This document shows positions 36,119 through 44,277 of a DNA stretch of 64,000 bases, one piece after another. The translations under genes were made by a program, and so were the position numbers. Positions within the stretch are counted from its first letter, which is position 1. Each line of letters starts with the position of its first letter. Below the pieces are notes generated by a model. It did not search any database. It was not told where the DNA came from and saw nothing but the letters and a program-made list of their open reading frames with translations. Origin of the DNA: Chromobacterium sp. IIBBL 290-4. GTDB taxonomy: Bacteria > Pseudomonadota > Gammaproteobacteria > Burkholderiales > Chromobacteriaceae. The stretch spans positions 4,154,001 through 4,218,000 of the forward strand of contig NZ_CP100128.1 of assembly GCF_024207115.1 (NCBI RefSeq). The letters are read 5' to 3'.

Positions 36119-37117
36119 ATGGCCGTAATAGATCGCAGAGGCGACAAGTGGCGCGTCCGCGTCCGCAAAGGAAATACCAGCCGCTCAAAGACATTCATGC
36201 GCAAGGCCGATGCAATTGCATGGGCAACCCAAATGGAAGCCGATATTGATGCTGGCCGTATCGGTAGCATTCCGAATCGGTCATTTGGCGAGCTTTTGAC
36301 GCGATACGCCAAGGAAGTCAGCGTCACAAAGAGGGGCGCGCGCTGGGAACAACTCCGCATCGATCTGTTTATCCGCGAGTACCCTGCCCTTTGCGAAACC
36401 CGCCTGCCGGACATCGGCCCCGAGACTTTCGCCGCCTGGCGCGATGAACGCTTGAAGTCGGTCAGCCAGCTAACCGTCCGCCGAGAGTGGGCCATCCTGA
36501 TGCACGCCTGCAATATCGCCATCAAGGAATGGCGCTGGCTGACCACGAACCCGATCAGCACCGTGAAGAAACCTGACACGGTCAAGGCCCGGTCCCGGCG
36601 GCCTACGGAGAAAGAAACAGAAGCAATCCTGTTGGCCTGCGGCTACCGGAAGGATGATGCTCCGTTGACCCAAATGAGCCGCGCTGCCGCGGCGTGGCTA
36701 TATGCCATTGAGACTGCTATGCGTGCGGGGGAGATTTGCCGGATCCGGCCAGATGAAGTTGACTTCGATAAGCGCCTGGTCCATATCCCCACCAGCAAGA
36801 ACGGGCACTCCCGCGATGTACCGCAGTCGCGAGAGGCAATCCGATTGCTGAAGCAGGTTATGCAGGCCACAGAGGGGAAGGATACGGTTTTCGATCTGAC
36901 AGCGGCAAACCTTGACGCGCTTTTCAGGCGCGCCAAGGACAAAGCGCTGATTGAGGACTTGCACTTCCACGACTCGCGCCGGGAGGCGCTGACCAGGATG
37001 GCAAGCAAGCTTGATGTGATGACGTTGGCCAAGGTGAGCGGCCACCGGGACTTGCGGATACTGCAAAACACATACTACGCGCCGAATATGGAAGGCGTGG
37101 CCAGCCTGCTGGACTAG
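36119..37117 (+). CDS. Tyrosine recombinase / island integrase
   Basis: The ATG at 36119 (MAVIDRRGDKWRVRVRKGN) is preferred to the TTG at 36107; 332 residues. An N-terminal arm-binding domain and a core-binding domain precede the catalytic part. The catalytic part holds AIETAMRAGEICRIRPDE with the first Arg, FHDSRREALTRM with His-x-x-Arg, and VSGHRDLRILQNTYY with His/Trp-site and the nucleophilic Tyr. It sits 170 bases past tRNA-Leu, as integrases of tRNA-targeting islands do. A near copy of its first 18 codons occurs at 51475. Confidence 0.95.
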   Translation: MAVIDRRGDKWRVRVRKGNTSRSKTFMRKADAIAWATQMEADIDAGRIGSIPNRSFGELLTRYAKEVSVTKRGARWEQLRIDLFIREYPALCETRLPDIGPETFAAWRDERLKSVSQLTVRREWAILMHACNIAIKEWRWLTTNPISTVKKPDTVKARSRRPTEKETEAILLACGYRKDDAPLTQMSRAAAAWLYAIETAMRAGEICRIRPDEVDFDKRLVHIPTSKNGHSRDVPQSREAIRLLKQVMQATEGKDTVFDLTAANLDALFRRAKDKALIEDLHFHDSRREALTRMASKLDVMTLAKVSGHRDLRILQNTYYAPNMEGVASLLD

Positions 37118-37389
37118 GCGGCACGCCGGACCCGCTTCCGCTCCACCCAGGACATGATGTCCTTGGCCTTCCATCGCAGATCCATGCGCTTTTCGCCGGC
37201 CGCCACGTTGAAAGCCTCGGGAAAGCCTCGCTGAAGCGAAAGCCTTTCGCTGAAGTGCCGCTCGGACACACCGAGGTATTTGGCGCACATGGCTGGGGAC
37301 CACAAGACCTTATCGACCGGGACTTGCGCCCCCATGCCATCCAGTTTTCTTGCCAACTCAGCCAGTACTTCAATCAGTTTCGCATCCAT
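37114..37389 (-). CDS. Small DNA-binding protein, excisionase/AlpA-like
   Basis: The ATG at 37389 (MDAKLIEVLAELARKLDG) has a perfect GGAGG upstream; 91 residues. VLWSPAMCAKYLGVSERHFS is a winged helix-turn-helix of the MerR/AlpA/excisionase kind, and the basic tail ends WVERKRVRRAA. It converges on the integrase with a four-base overlap of 3' ends. It is a good candidate for the factor that binds the TGGACCAA array, which is inference. Confidence 0.75.
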   Translation of the reverse strand: MDAKLIEVLAELARKLDGMGAQVPVDKVLWSPAMCAKYLGVSERHFSERLSLQRGFPEAFNVAAGEKRMDLRWKAKDIMSWVERKRVRRAA

Positions 37390-37477
37390 ACTTCCTCCAA
37401 AAAATCTGGGCCGCCATATGGCAGCCCTGAAAACACGATTTACGGCGTAGCAACCGCCCCACTCCCTGCTCACATCC

Positions 37478-38884
37478 TTACCTGCCAAAACCATGGCACC
37501 TCAGCGCGGCTTCAATTCGCCGCCCCAGCCAAGCCACGCACGGAACCGCCTTGCTGTTGCCAATAGCCTTGTAGCGCGGGCCATCTGCCGCCGACTTGTC
37601 GCGAAAAGGGACGTCGGTATACCCATCAGGGAAACCCTGCAACCGCTCGCATTCCGTCGGCGTCAGCCGGCGAACCCGCATTTGGGCCAAGACATGCGGC
37701 TTATCGCCGCCTCCGGAGCTGGCGCGCAGGCAGCCGGCGACGTCATCGCCCAACTCGGCGGTAGCGCCACCATCGCGGCCTCGCAAGGCGACGGACAATA
37801 CAGCGTTTTCCTGCCCCTGATTTCGGCCAAGCGTGTGGGCGAGGTTGATGCTTACATCCGGGTCTTGGGTGCCGTGGACTACGATAGGCGCATCGTCGCA
37901 ACTGTAGCCGCCTCGCTTGCGAGCGCCGCCGGTAAGCGTGCCCGCCACTGCGACCGGGATTAGCAACCCACTTTCCGCGTCCTGCTGAGTTGCCGAACCA
38001 GCAGCTTTTCCGCCTGCCTGCAACGTGCCAGCTACCTGATGCACCACCATGGTTTCGGTTTCAAAATCGATCCGCCCCATTGCTCCAGCATTCAGGCAAT
38101 GGCTGACAGGCCATGTACTTGTGCCAACTACCGGCTGCAAGAGTCCTGAGGTGCCTCCTCCGTCAGGCACCCCGCAACGTCGGCCAAGGCTCGATGTAAG
38201 AGCGCCGGCAACTTCTTCGCCCGCTTCACGGCTCGGCGCAGTATCCCGGCGCACGCCGTCGAACTCAAAAAGTACCGCTGCGGGATCGAACCCCTTTCTA
38301 GCGCTTGCGACAACGAACACACGGCGGCGGCGTTGGGCCACTCCGAAATATTGGGCATCAAGGATCCGCCATGCGACTGCTCTCGCGGGTCCAAACACAC
38401 AACCAGCGTTCGTCCATTTCTTCCCTGATGGCTGCAGCTCGCAGCTTTCTCCGGCAAGCGCGCCCAGGAAGCAACCGAAAGCGTTGTCGCGCGACGAGAG
38501 TACGCCCGGTACGTTTTCCCAGACGATGACCGCCTCCGGCTCCCTGCGCCGACGTCGAATAAAGTCAATTGCATCAGCAAGCTCCACGTATTTGATTGTC
38601 AGCGCGCCGCGCTCATCCGCCAGCCCCTCCCGCAAGCCGGCCACGCTGAATGCCTGACATGGCGTACCTCCCACAAAAAGCTCCGGAGCCTCCACCTCGC
38701 CCACCAGCACGCGGCGGGCGATGGTTGTCATGTCGCCCAGGTTTGGCGTGTCAGAGTAGTGGTGCGCCAGCACGGCGGACGGGAACGGCTCAATCTCCGC
38801 CAGCCAGGCCGCGCGCCAGCCCAACGGATGCCACGCCACACTCGCGGCCTCGATGCCGCTGCAAACCGAACCGAACCGGATCAT
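37478..38884 (-). CDS. C5-cytosine DNA methyltransferase (phage type)
   Basis: 468 residues after GGGAGG. Motif I is FGSVCSGIEAASVAWHPLGW, motif IV is VGGTPCQAFSVAGLREGLAD with the catalytic Cys, motif VI VIVWENVPGVLSS, motif VIII AQRRRRVFVVAS, and motif X YKAIGNSKAVPCVAWLG. The stretch between VIII and IX is long and Gly-rich and holds the target recognition part. No restriction partner is adjacent, so it is an orphan, probably protecting the element's DNA from host nucleases. Confidence 0.93.
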   Translation of the reverse strand: MIRFGSVCSGIEAASVAWHPLGWRAAWLAEIEPFPSAVLAHHYSDTPNLGDMTTIARRVLVGEVEAPELFVGGTPCQAFSVAGLREGLADERGALTIKYVELADAIDFIRRRRREPEAVIVWENVPGVLSSRDNAFGCFLGALAGESCELQPSGKKWTNAGCVFGPARAVAWRILDAQYFGVAQRRRRVFVVASARKGFDPAAVLFEFDGVRRDTAPSREAGEEVAGALTSSLGRRCGVPDGGGTSGLLQPVVGTSTWPVSHCLNAGAMGRIDFETETMVVHQVAGTLQAGGKAAGSATQQDAESGLLIPVAVAGTLTGGARKRGGYSCDDAPIVVHGTQDPDVSINLAHTLGRNQGQENAVLSVALRGRDGGATAELGDDVAGCLRASSGGGDKPHVLAQMRVRRLTPTECERLQGFPDGYTDVPFRDKSAADGPRYKAIGNSKAVPCVAWLGRRIEAALRCHGFGR

Positions 38885-38918
38885 ATTGCCTCCCGTCCAA
38901 AGCCCAGATATCCGCTAG

Positions 38919-39269
38919 TCACGCCACACCACTCGCCAGGTCGATGGCATAGTTGCGCAGATCCATCGGCAAGCGCATCAGGTTCAGCGCCTCGCGCAGC
39001 GCGTCGTTTTCCTTGTCCGTACTCTCCATTTGCGCCTCGGTTCGCTCCAGCGCATCCCGATAGGCCGCGGCCTCTTGCTGCAGCTGCGCCAATTGCTGCC
39101 GGAGCGCGCCCAGCTGGCTTGCTGCTTCATCTGGGCTCGGCATCTGGCCCTGATCGGCATCATCCAGCCCGGCCGCGCTTGGCGCTGGATCCACGCGCTG
39201 GCGTTCTGGCTTGCCGCCCTCGCCGCCTTGATTCGGCACGATGAATAGCATTGCGTAGATAGGGTTCAT
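38919..39269 (-). CDS. Small coiled-coil phage protein
   Basis: 116 residues with GAGGAAAAC before the start. The N-terminus is hydrophobic (MNPIYAMLFIVPNQGG). The middle is coiled coil (ALRQQLAQLQQEAAAYRDAL) and the end is MRLPMDLRNYAIDLASGVA. Unknown function; it is in line with the methyltransferase and RdgC genes on one strand. Confidence 0.7.
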   Translation of the reverse strand: MNPIYAMLFIVPNQGGEGGKPERQRVDPAPSAAGLDDADQGQMPSPDEAASQLGALRQQLAQLQQEAAAYRDALERTEAQMESTDKENDALREALNLMRLPMDLRNYAIDLASGVA

Positions 39270-39310
39270 GTTTTCCTCGATGGGCGCGCCGGCGCCCGGT
39301 GATGATTGAT

Positions 39311-40258
39311 TCAGGCTCCGGGCATTTCCACCAGTTCGGCGGCCGCAGCAGCAGTGAATGGCACGGTCTGGCTCTGTTCCAAACCACCTAACGCCGCCAC
39401 CAGCGCATGGATCAGCTCGCCCAGTTCCTCGGTCATCAGCAGGAAGGTGGCTTCGAACAGGCTTTCACGGTCGTCTCCGGCCTGGCTGGCCTCGTCCTGA
39501 AGCACATCCAGGAACTGAATGCGCTTGAGCTGCAGTGTGTCCGTCAGCTGGAAACGGATCTTCTCGTTCCAGATCAGCCCCAGCTTGACCACCTGCTTGC
39601 CGGTGGCGATGTGCTGGCGGATCTCGTCGCTGGTCAGGTCGATCCGGCTCACGCGCACCACGGCGCCGTTTTCACTGCTGTCTTTCAGCAGCGCGTCCTC
39701 GTCCAGCTCGAAGCCACCCGGTGCCTCGCCGGCGGCCAGCCAATCCGTCATCGCGGCATGCGGCGCCATTCGGGTGCGCGGCAGCGTGGCGGGGAACGGC
39801 GGCAAGGCCTCGCGCAGCTTGGAAACCAGCCCTTCCGCCTTGCTGGAAGCACTGGCATCCACCACCAGCCAGCCGCCAGCGATAAAGGCTGGAATGCTGC
39901 TTTCCCTCATCAAGGCTTTGGGCAGCAGGTCATCCGTGACTTGCTCTTTCAAAGCCAGCCGCTCCTTGCGGCCAACCCTGCGCCCCTCCCTGGCCTCAAT
40001 CTCCGCCACCTTCTCCGCCAGGGCCTTCTTGATCGCCGCCGGCGGCAGAATCTTGTCCTCACGCCGCAGCCGCACCAGCTGGCGCTCCCGCGCGCGGTAC
40101 ACCATGCCTTCCAAGTGCGCCGCCGCCGGCGCCCATCCCTCACTGAACCAGTCCAGCCCGCCGCAAGGCTGAAACGGCCGCTTGCCTAAGGCCTCCTCCA
40201 GCCGCACCGCATCCAGCGGTTCGCCCAACTTAAAGATCGCAGCATTACGAAACCACAT
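39311..40258 (-). CDS. rdgC: RdgC-like recombination-associated protein
   Basis: 315 residues beginning MWFRNAAIFKLGEPLDA. The family pattern is clear: FQPCGGLDWFSEGWAP near 30-45, LVVDASASSKAEGLVSKLRE, and IRFQLTDTLQLKRIQFLDVL near the end. RdgC forms a ring around double-stranded DNA and modulates RecA; phage copies are common. Its start overlaps the preceding gene by 14 bases, so the two are probably co-translated. Confidence 0.9.
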   Translation of the reverse strand: MWFRNAAIFKLGEPLDAVRLEEALGKRPFQPCGGLDWFSEGWAPAAAHLEGMVYRARERQLVRLRREDKILPPAAIKKALAEKVAEIEAREGRRVGRKERLALKEQVTDDLLPKALMRESSIPAFIAGGWLVVDASASSKAEGLVSKLREALPPFPATLPRTRMAPHAAMTDWLAAGEAPGGFELDEDALLKDSSENGAVVRVSRIDLTSDEIRQHIATGKQVVKLGLIWNEKIRFQLTDTLQLKRIQFLDVLQDEASQAGDDRESLFEATFLLMTEELGELIHALVAALGGLEQSQTVPFTAAAAAELVEMPGA

Positions 40259-40634
40259 TCGCGCTCTCCTTTACGAAATGAACCGAACGGATGCCCAGGC
40301 TCTTCAGCGTCAGCGGCATCTTCTCCTCCTTTGCCTTTGCCAGCTTCAAATCCAGCTCCAGCACCGACATGCTGCCGCCGCAGCTGCTGGCGATATGCCA
40401 GCGGTGGCGCAGCCCCAAGCTTTTCAGCAAAGCCGAGTACTCCCTGCGCGCGCCCAGCAGCGCGGCTGTGAACAGGTGGCCAGCCGACAGCGGATAACTG
40501 CCTGGCATCGCCTCCCACTCCACCAGCGCGCAGCCCATCGACAGGCTGTGCTCCGGGTCATACAAACGCAGATCCACCCGCTGGCTGAACTTCTCCAGCT
40601 TGATCCGCCCCTTCTTCTTTGCAGCGCTTTCCAT
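40245..40634 (-). CDS. Phage-type hypothetical protein upstream of rdgC
   Basis: The ATG at 40634 (MESAAKKKGRIKLEKFSQ) follows GGAGGGT; 129 residues. WEAMPGSYPLSAGHLFTAALLG and LKSLGIRSVHFVKE are visible but not diagnostic. It overlaps the rdgC start. I do not recognise the family. A terminator-type hairpin upstream separates it from the next gene. Confidence 0.65.
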   Translation of the reverse strand: MESAAKKKGRIKLEKFSQRVDLRLYDPEHSLSMGCALVEWEAMPGSYPLSAGHLFTAALLGARREYSALLKSLGLRHRWHIASSCGGSMSVLELDLKLAKAKEEKMPLTLKSLGIRSVHFVKESANVVS

Positions 40635-40654
40635 GGACACCCTCCAAAACAAAA

Positions 40655-40672
40655 GGCCCGCATTTGCGGGCC
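40655..40672 (-). terminator. Terminator between phage genes
   Basis: GGCCCGCA and TGCGGGCC pair and are followed on the minus strand by TTTTGTTTTGG. It ends the unit of the 111-residue protein. Confidence 0.8.
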
Positions 40673-40707
40673 ACAATCATGGTGATGGGTACTGTCTACG
40701 CTTACGC

Positions 40708-41043
40708 TTACGCTTGCTCTCTCACTTCAATGGCCGTCCGCACCGGACCGCGCCGGCCCACCAGCAGCCAAGAACCCGCATGATTGGGCGCCAGGTTCAG
40801 CCCGCGCCGCGCAGCTAATTCGGCCAGCCGGGGCACCAGCTCCACATGCGGCTGCACTTTCAGATACGGCGTGGCCGGCGGCGAAAACATCGCCTCGCCG
40901 CTTAAGCCCACGTCCCTGGCCTCCTGCGCCAGCCCCTCCACCAAATCAAAGTCATCGCGCCGCAAATCCAGCTGATGCGTCGCATCAATCATTTGCTGGC
41001 TCGCATGCCGCAAAGCCGCCGCATAAAGAGACTTCCTGAACAT
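40708..41043 (-). CDS. Phage-type hypothetical protein, partly duplicated at 51.5 kb
   Basis: 111 residues starting MFRKSLYAAALRHASQQMID, a helical N-terminus followed by VQPHVELVPRLAELAARRGL and a basic C-terminus. No family recognised. Its first 65 codons recur, slightly diverged, at 51526-51719, where they are fused to an integrase start. Confidence 0.65.
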   Translation of the reverse strand: MFRKSLYAAALRHASQQMIDATHQLDLRRDDFDLVEGLAQEARDVGLSGEAMFSPPATPYLKVQPHVELVPRLAELAARRGLNLAPNHAGSWLLVGRRGPVRTAIEVREQA

Positions 41044-41103
41044 TGTCGCTCTCCCATTGCCCAGCAGCCGCCAGGCAAACCAGAACCATGGAAAAAACGC
41101 GCC

Positions 41104-41241
41104 TCACAGCGCGCGCCTTGCGGTATGCACCGGCTGGCCATAGCGGCTGAAAAACTCAAAATGCAGCCGTTTGCCCTGCCGGCGGTACAAATCGGCCAGC
41201 TCCTCGCTGATCCAGCCGATGATGACTTCGGTGAAACGCAT
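41104..41241 (-). CDS. 45-residue phage-type protein
   Basis: The ATG at 41241 has AGGAGGTG upstream. The product reads MRFTEVIIGWISEELADLYR and ends HTARRAL. A diverged version is embedded in the scar at 51784-51920 (VIIGWIGEELADLYCRQGKR). Conservation in both copies supports coding. Function unknown. Confidence 0.6.
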   Translation of the reverse strand: MRFTEVIIGWISEELADLYRRQGKRLHFEFFSRYGQPVHTARRAL

Positions 41242-41263
41242 AGCACCTCCTGGCAATGAAAAA

Positions 41264-41282
41264 GCCCGGCGCGGGGCCGGGC
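41264..41282 (-). terminator. GC-rich hairpin before the 45-residue gene
   Basis: GCCCGGC and GCCGGGC pair, and TTTTTC follows on the minus strand. The same hairpin with nearly identical flanks recurs at 41810-41827. Confidence 0.65.
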
Positions 41283-41406
41283 GTGGGGAATGGCTGAGCA
41301 CTTATTGCCGCTCAGACGTATCGGCGGTTTGGCCAGGCTTGCCGCGAGCCTGCTCTCAAAGCGACTATCCTGCGCATACCGCTTAACATCATTCCGGAGC
41401 GAAAAC

Positions 41407-41649
41407 ATGTCCGATATAGATGTCTTTCCATTGGCCGGTTGGGATCTTTACCAAGTGAAAGGCCAGCCTTACCTCCTCTTCCGCCCCTCGTTTATTGCCA
41501 ACCCAATGCAGCCCTTAGATCAGCCCATTGCTGATCGGACATACGGCATGACGCCAGCGGTTGCACGGGAGCTTGGGGAGAAATTGCTGGCGCAAGCTCG
41601 TCTGATTGAATCCGTCGCCGAAACAGCAGACGGACATCCTCAGCACTGA
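41407..41649 (+). CDS. BssS-like small protein
   Basis: The ATG at 41407 follows CCGGAGCG; 80 residues: MSDIDVFPLAGWDLYQVKGQ, then LLFRPSFIANPMQPL and YGMTPAVARELGEKLLAQ. The spacing of GWDL..., the aromatic strand, and T-x-x-VAR-x-L follows the BssS family, known in E. coli as a biofilm/indole-linked regulator and found in many prophages. The BssS link is by pattern, without alignment. Confidence 0.7.
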   Translation: MSDIDVFPLAGWDLYQVKGQPYLLFRPSFIANPMQPLDQPIADRTYGMTPAVARELGEKLLAQARLIESVAETADGHPQH

Positions 41650-42024
41650 TTCTTACAGCATGGTTCGTTTCCACTTTTCGCCTCCTTATATCGGCCTGCG
41701 TGCTGGGTAGCGGCAAGAGGGTCTCCACCGCATCCAGCCTGCGGGCTTTCATGTCCCTTCTATCCTGCAAGGCACACGCCTTGCGCTATACGCGCCAGGT
41801 AAACAAAAAGCCCGGCGCGGGCCGGGCGTGGATGAGCTGAAGCATTGCGCAAGCCGCTGCAACGCAACGCCGTTCAATCAGAATGCCGAGTGCATTTTTC
41901 TGCTGTAAAATCTATCCGGCTCGCTGGCCGGCGCCTGGAGCCAAGACAACGTCAAAGCGAGCCGACCTTTGACCCTTCACCAGGGCATCCAACATTGCCC
42001 AACGAACAGCCAAGGAGGAAAAGC
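41650..42024. other. 375-bp gap in the island
   Basis: No gene is supported. It holds a hairpin GCCCGGC/GCCGGGC at 41810-41827, a copy of the one at 41264, preceded by AAAAA, and an AT-rich stretch near 41885-41910 (TTTTTCTGCTGTAAAAT) that could be the promoter for the gene at 42025. A minus-strand ORF antisense to the BssS-like gene was rejected. Confidence 0.55.
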
Positions 42025-42240
42025 ATGGACAGAGCAGAAGCACTACGCCTTGCCGCAACCCTTGAGGCCGGCCGGCTGGCTTCTATGGAAGGCGATGGCT
42101 ACGTATCAGACAGCGAGGTAGTCACGGCCTTGTATGGCTTGGCGGATGCCATTCTTGCCGAGGACCAAGCTCGCATGACGGCGCGCAACAGAGCCGCTCT
42201 CACCAAAAAGCCTTCCGACAAGAGCCTTATCCGAGAGTGA
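42025..42240 (+). CDS. 71-residue hypothetical protein of the island
   Basis: ATG at 42025 follows AAGGAGGAAAAG, an excellent ribosome binding site. The product, MDRAEALRLAATLEAGRLAS onwards, is helical and charged, ending KPSDKSLIRE. It lies four bases before the next gene, so the two form a unit. Function unknown. Confidence 0.7.
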   Translation: MDRAEALRLAATLEAGRLASMEGDGYVSDSEVVTALYGLADAILAEDQARMTARNRAALTKKPSDKSLIRE

Positions 42241-42243
42241 TTC

Positions 42244-42771
42244 ATGATGAAATTCAAAACGGCCCTTGTCGTCGGCGGCACTGGAATGCTCGCAAAAGCG
42301 ACGCTGTATCTGGCCGACCACGCCTCGCAGCTCATCTTGGTTTCTCGGGATAGTCACGCCACCGCAAAGAGACTAGGGCTTTCCGGCGCGAACGGCGTCT
42401 CCGCGGACTGGACCACCGCGCCGGCTTTCCTCGCTGCGACGAAGCCGGTAATCGATCGTTTCCCACCCGATCTGATCGTTCTTTGGATGCACCAATCCGG
42501 CCGAGACACGAGGCAAGGCTTGCTCGATATGGTGCGCAACTCTAACTGCCGCATTGTCGATATCCACGGCAGCGGCGGGGGCAACGTGCAGGACCGGGTC
42601 GCACAGCGCCGCCTTGAGGTTGTGCAAGCCGGCTGCCGCTACACCGCCGTCGTACTGGGGTCCGTTCCGGAGCATGACGGATCTTTACGCTGGCTGACGC
42701 ACGATGAAATATCGCGCGGAGTCATTCAGGCAATCGAGACCCAAAACGACTGCGTGGTGGGCTCGATTTGA
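42244..42771 (+). CDS. Rossmann-fold NAD(P)-binding protein inside the island
   Basis: 175 residues, starting at 42244 or 42247. FKTALVVGGTGMLAKATLYL is the dinucleotide-binding GxGxxG-type motif of short-chain dehydrogenases, and LILVSRD ends the second strand as usual. The SDR Tyr-x-x-x-Lys catalytic pair is not evident; VDIHGSGGGN and AGCRYTAVVLGSVP follow instead, which resembles small NAD(P)-binding proteins without a defined reaction. It is an odd passenger for a phage-type island. It is the last intact gene before the IS256 copy. Confidence 0.75.
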   Translation: MMKFKTALVVGGTGMLAKATLYLADHASQLILVSRDSHATAKRLGLSGANGVSADWTTAPAFLAATKPVIDRFPPDLIVLWMHQSGRDTRQGLLDMVRNSNCRIVDIHGSGGGNVQDRVAQRRLEVVQAGCRYTAVVLGSVPEHDGSLRWLTHDEISRGVIQAIETQNDCVVGSI

Positions 42772-43008
42772 GGGCTGGCGCTGATTGACGCAGCGTTCGT
42801 TCCCGTCTGCATTCCTCTGCTGTGGTCGTTCAAACTCGGTAGCATCCACATTGCGCACCAGTCTGCTGCAATACGGTTGGCTTGCCCTTCCGCCTGAAAC
42901 GTCGGAGTTGGCACAACAGCTGGGTAGCGCTACGGAAATGGATGATCCGTTCGTTAGATTCAAGGGTTTGTCTGGAAAACTCAGGGCTGCTTCTTCGAAC
43001 TGCTGCGG
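42772..43008 (+). other. 237-bp segment between the Rossmann gene and IS256 copy B
   Basis: An open frame from 42785 reads through to the IS end and includes LLQYGWLALPPETSELAQQL, which looks protein-like but has no recognised family and no ribosome binding site. It may be the 5' or middle part of a gene cut by the IS. Evidence is weak. Confidence 0.35.
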
Positions 43009-44277
43009 GGGCGTGTACTGAATTTTGTGTAAACGGACATTTGGCAGGAAACTGCCACCTAGTCTGGAGACACAATGAGCTCAAAGAAACACGACGTACC
43101 TGACACACTACTGGACAGCTTGCTGGCCGACTATCAGAAGCCCGAAGACCTCATCGGTGAGAACGGCCTACTCAAGCAACTGACCAAGCTGCTGGTCGAG
43201 AAAGCACTGGATGCTGAGATGGCCGCACACCTCGGCCATAGCAAACACGAGCCGGTGCTCAATCCAGCCGGCAACACCCGGAACGGCAAGAGCCGCAAGA
43301 CCCTCAAGGGCGAGTTCGGCGAATTGCCTATCGAAGTGCCACGAGACCGCCAGGGTACCTTCGAGCCGCAACTCATTCCCAAGCACCAGACCCGCTGGAC
43401 CGGCTTCGACGACAAAGTCATCTCGCTTTACGCCCGTGGTATGACTGTTCGGGAAATCCAGGCCCATCTGGAAGAGATGTACGGCACCGAGGTCTCGCCC
43501 AGCCTGATCTCCTCCATCACCGATTCCGTCACAGAAGAGGTCAAGGCGTGGCAGGCTCGCCCCCTGGACTCGCTCTATCCGATCATCTACCTCGACTGCA
43601 TCCACGTGAAAGTACGTGAGGGAGCTGTACGTGTGAAAGCCGTCTATCTCGCCATCGGTATTACCCTGGCTGGAGAGAAGGAGGTTCTGGGGATGTGGCT
43701 GGCTCAGACGGAAGGAGCCAAGTTTTGGCTTCAGGTCGTGACCGAGCTGCGTAACCGGGGCGTACAGGACATCTTTATCGCCTGCGTCGATGGTCTGAAG
43801 GGTTTCCCGGAAGCGATCGAGGCGGTCTTCCCGAAAGCAGCGGTGCAGTTGTGCATCGTGCACATGGTGCGACACAGCCTGAACTACGTGTCGTGGAAGC
43901 GGCGTGCTGAAGTAGCCGCCGACCTGAAGCGAATCTACCAATCGGCCACCCTCGACGAAGCTGAGCAGCGGCTAGGTGAGTTTGAGGCCAAGTGGGATGA
44001 CGAGTATTTGCCAATTGGTCAGTCCTGGCGGCGCAACTGGGCTCGGTTGACGCCATTCTTCGACTACCCGCCGGAGATCAGGAAAGTGATCTACACCACT
44101 AATGCCATCGAGTCGGTGAATATGAGTCTGCGAAAGCTGACCAAGAATCGGGGCTCGTTCCCGAGTGATGAGGCATTGCTGAAACTGTTCTATCTGGCGC
44201 TAAGGAACATCAGTCAGAAGTGGACCATGCCGATTCGGGATTGGAAGGCAGCGCTGACTCGCTTTACCATTCAGTTC
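43009..44277 (+). mobile_element. IS256-family insertion sequence, copy B, right end missing
   Basis: The left end GGGCGTGTACTGAATTTTGT matches the transposase-start end of copy A at the same 66-base distance from the ATG. The other end is replaced: after CATTCAGTTC the sequence switches to the IS903-like element, and the remaining 60 bases of the IS, including its second inverted repeat, are not found beyond it. Confidence 0.9.
43075..44277 (+). pseudogene. IS256-family transposase, 3' truncated
   Basis: 401 native codons identical to copy A except GQS for GQF, then four codons (GFVA) from the adjoining IS. Only the last residues (EERIPQA) are lost, so the protein might fold, but the element lacks one end and cannot move on its own. 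Confidence 0.88.

Noticed and set aside
41492..41770. Minus-strand ORF antisense to the BssS-like gene
   Set aside because: It has possible ribosome binding sites, but its composition and overlap favour the plus-strand gene; kept out for lack of support.
2124..44277. Composite transposon formed by the two IS256 copies
   Set aside because: The copies are inverted, one lacks an end, and the enclosed DNA is mostly core chromosome including gyrA.
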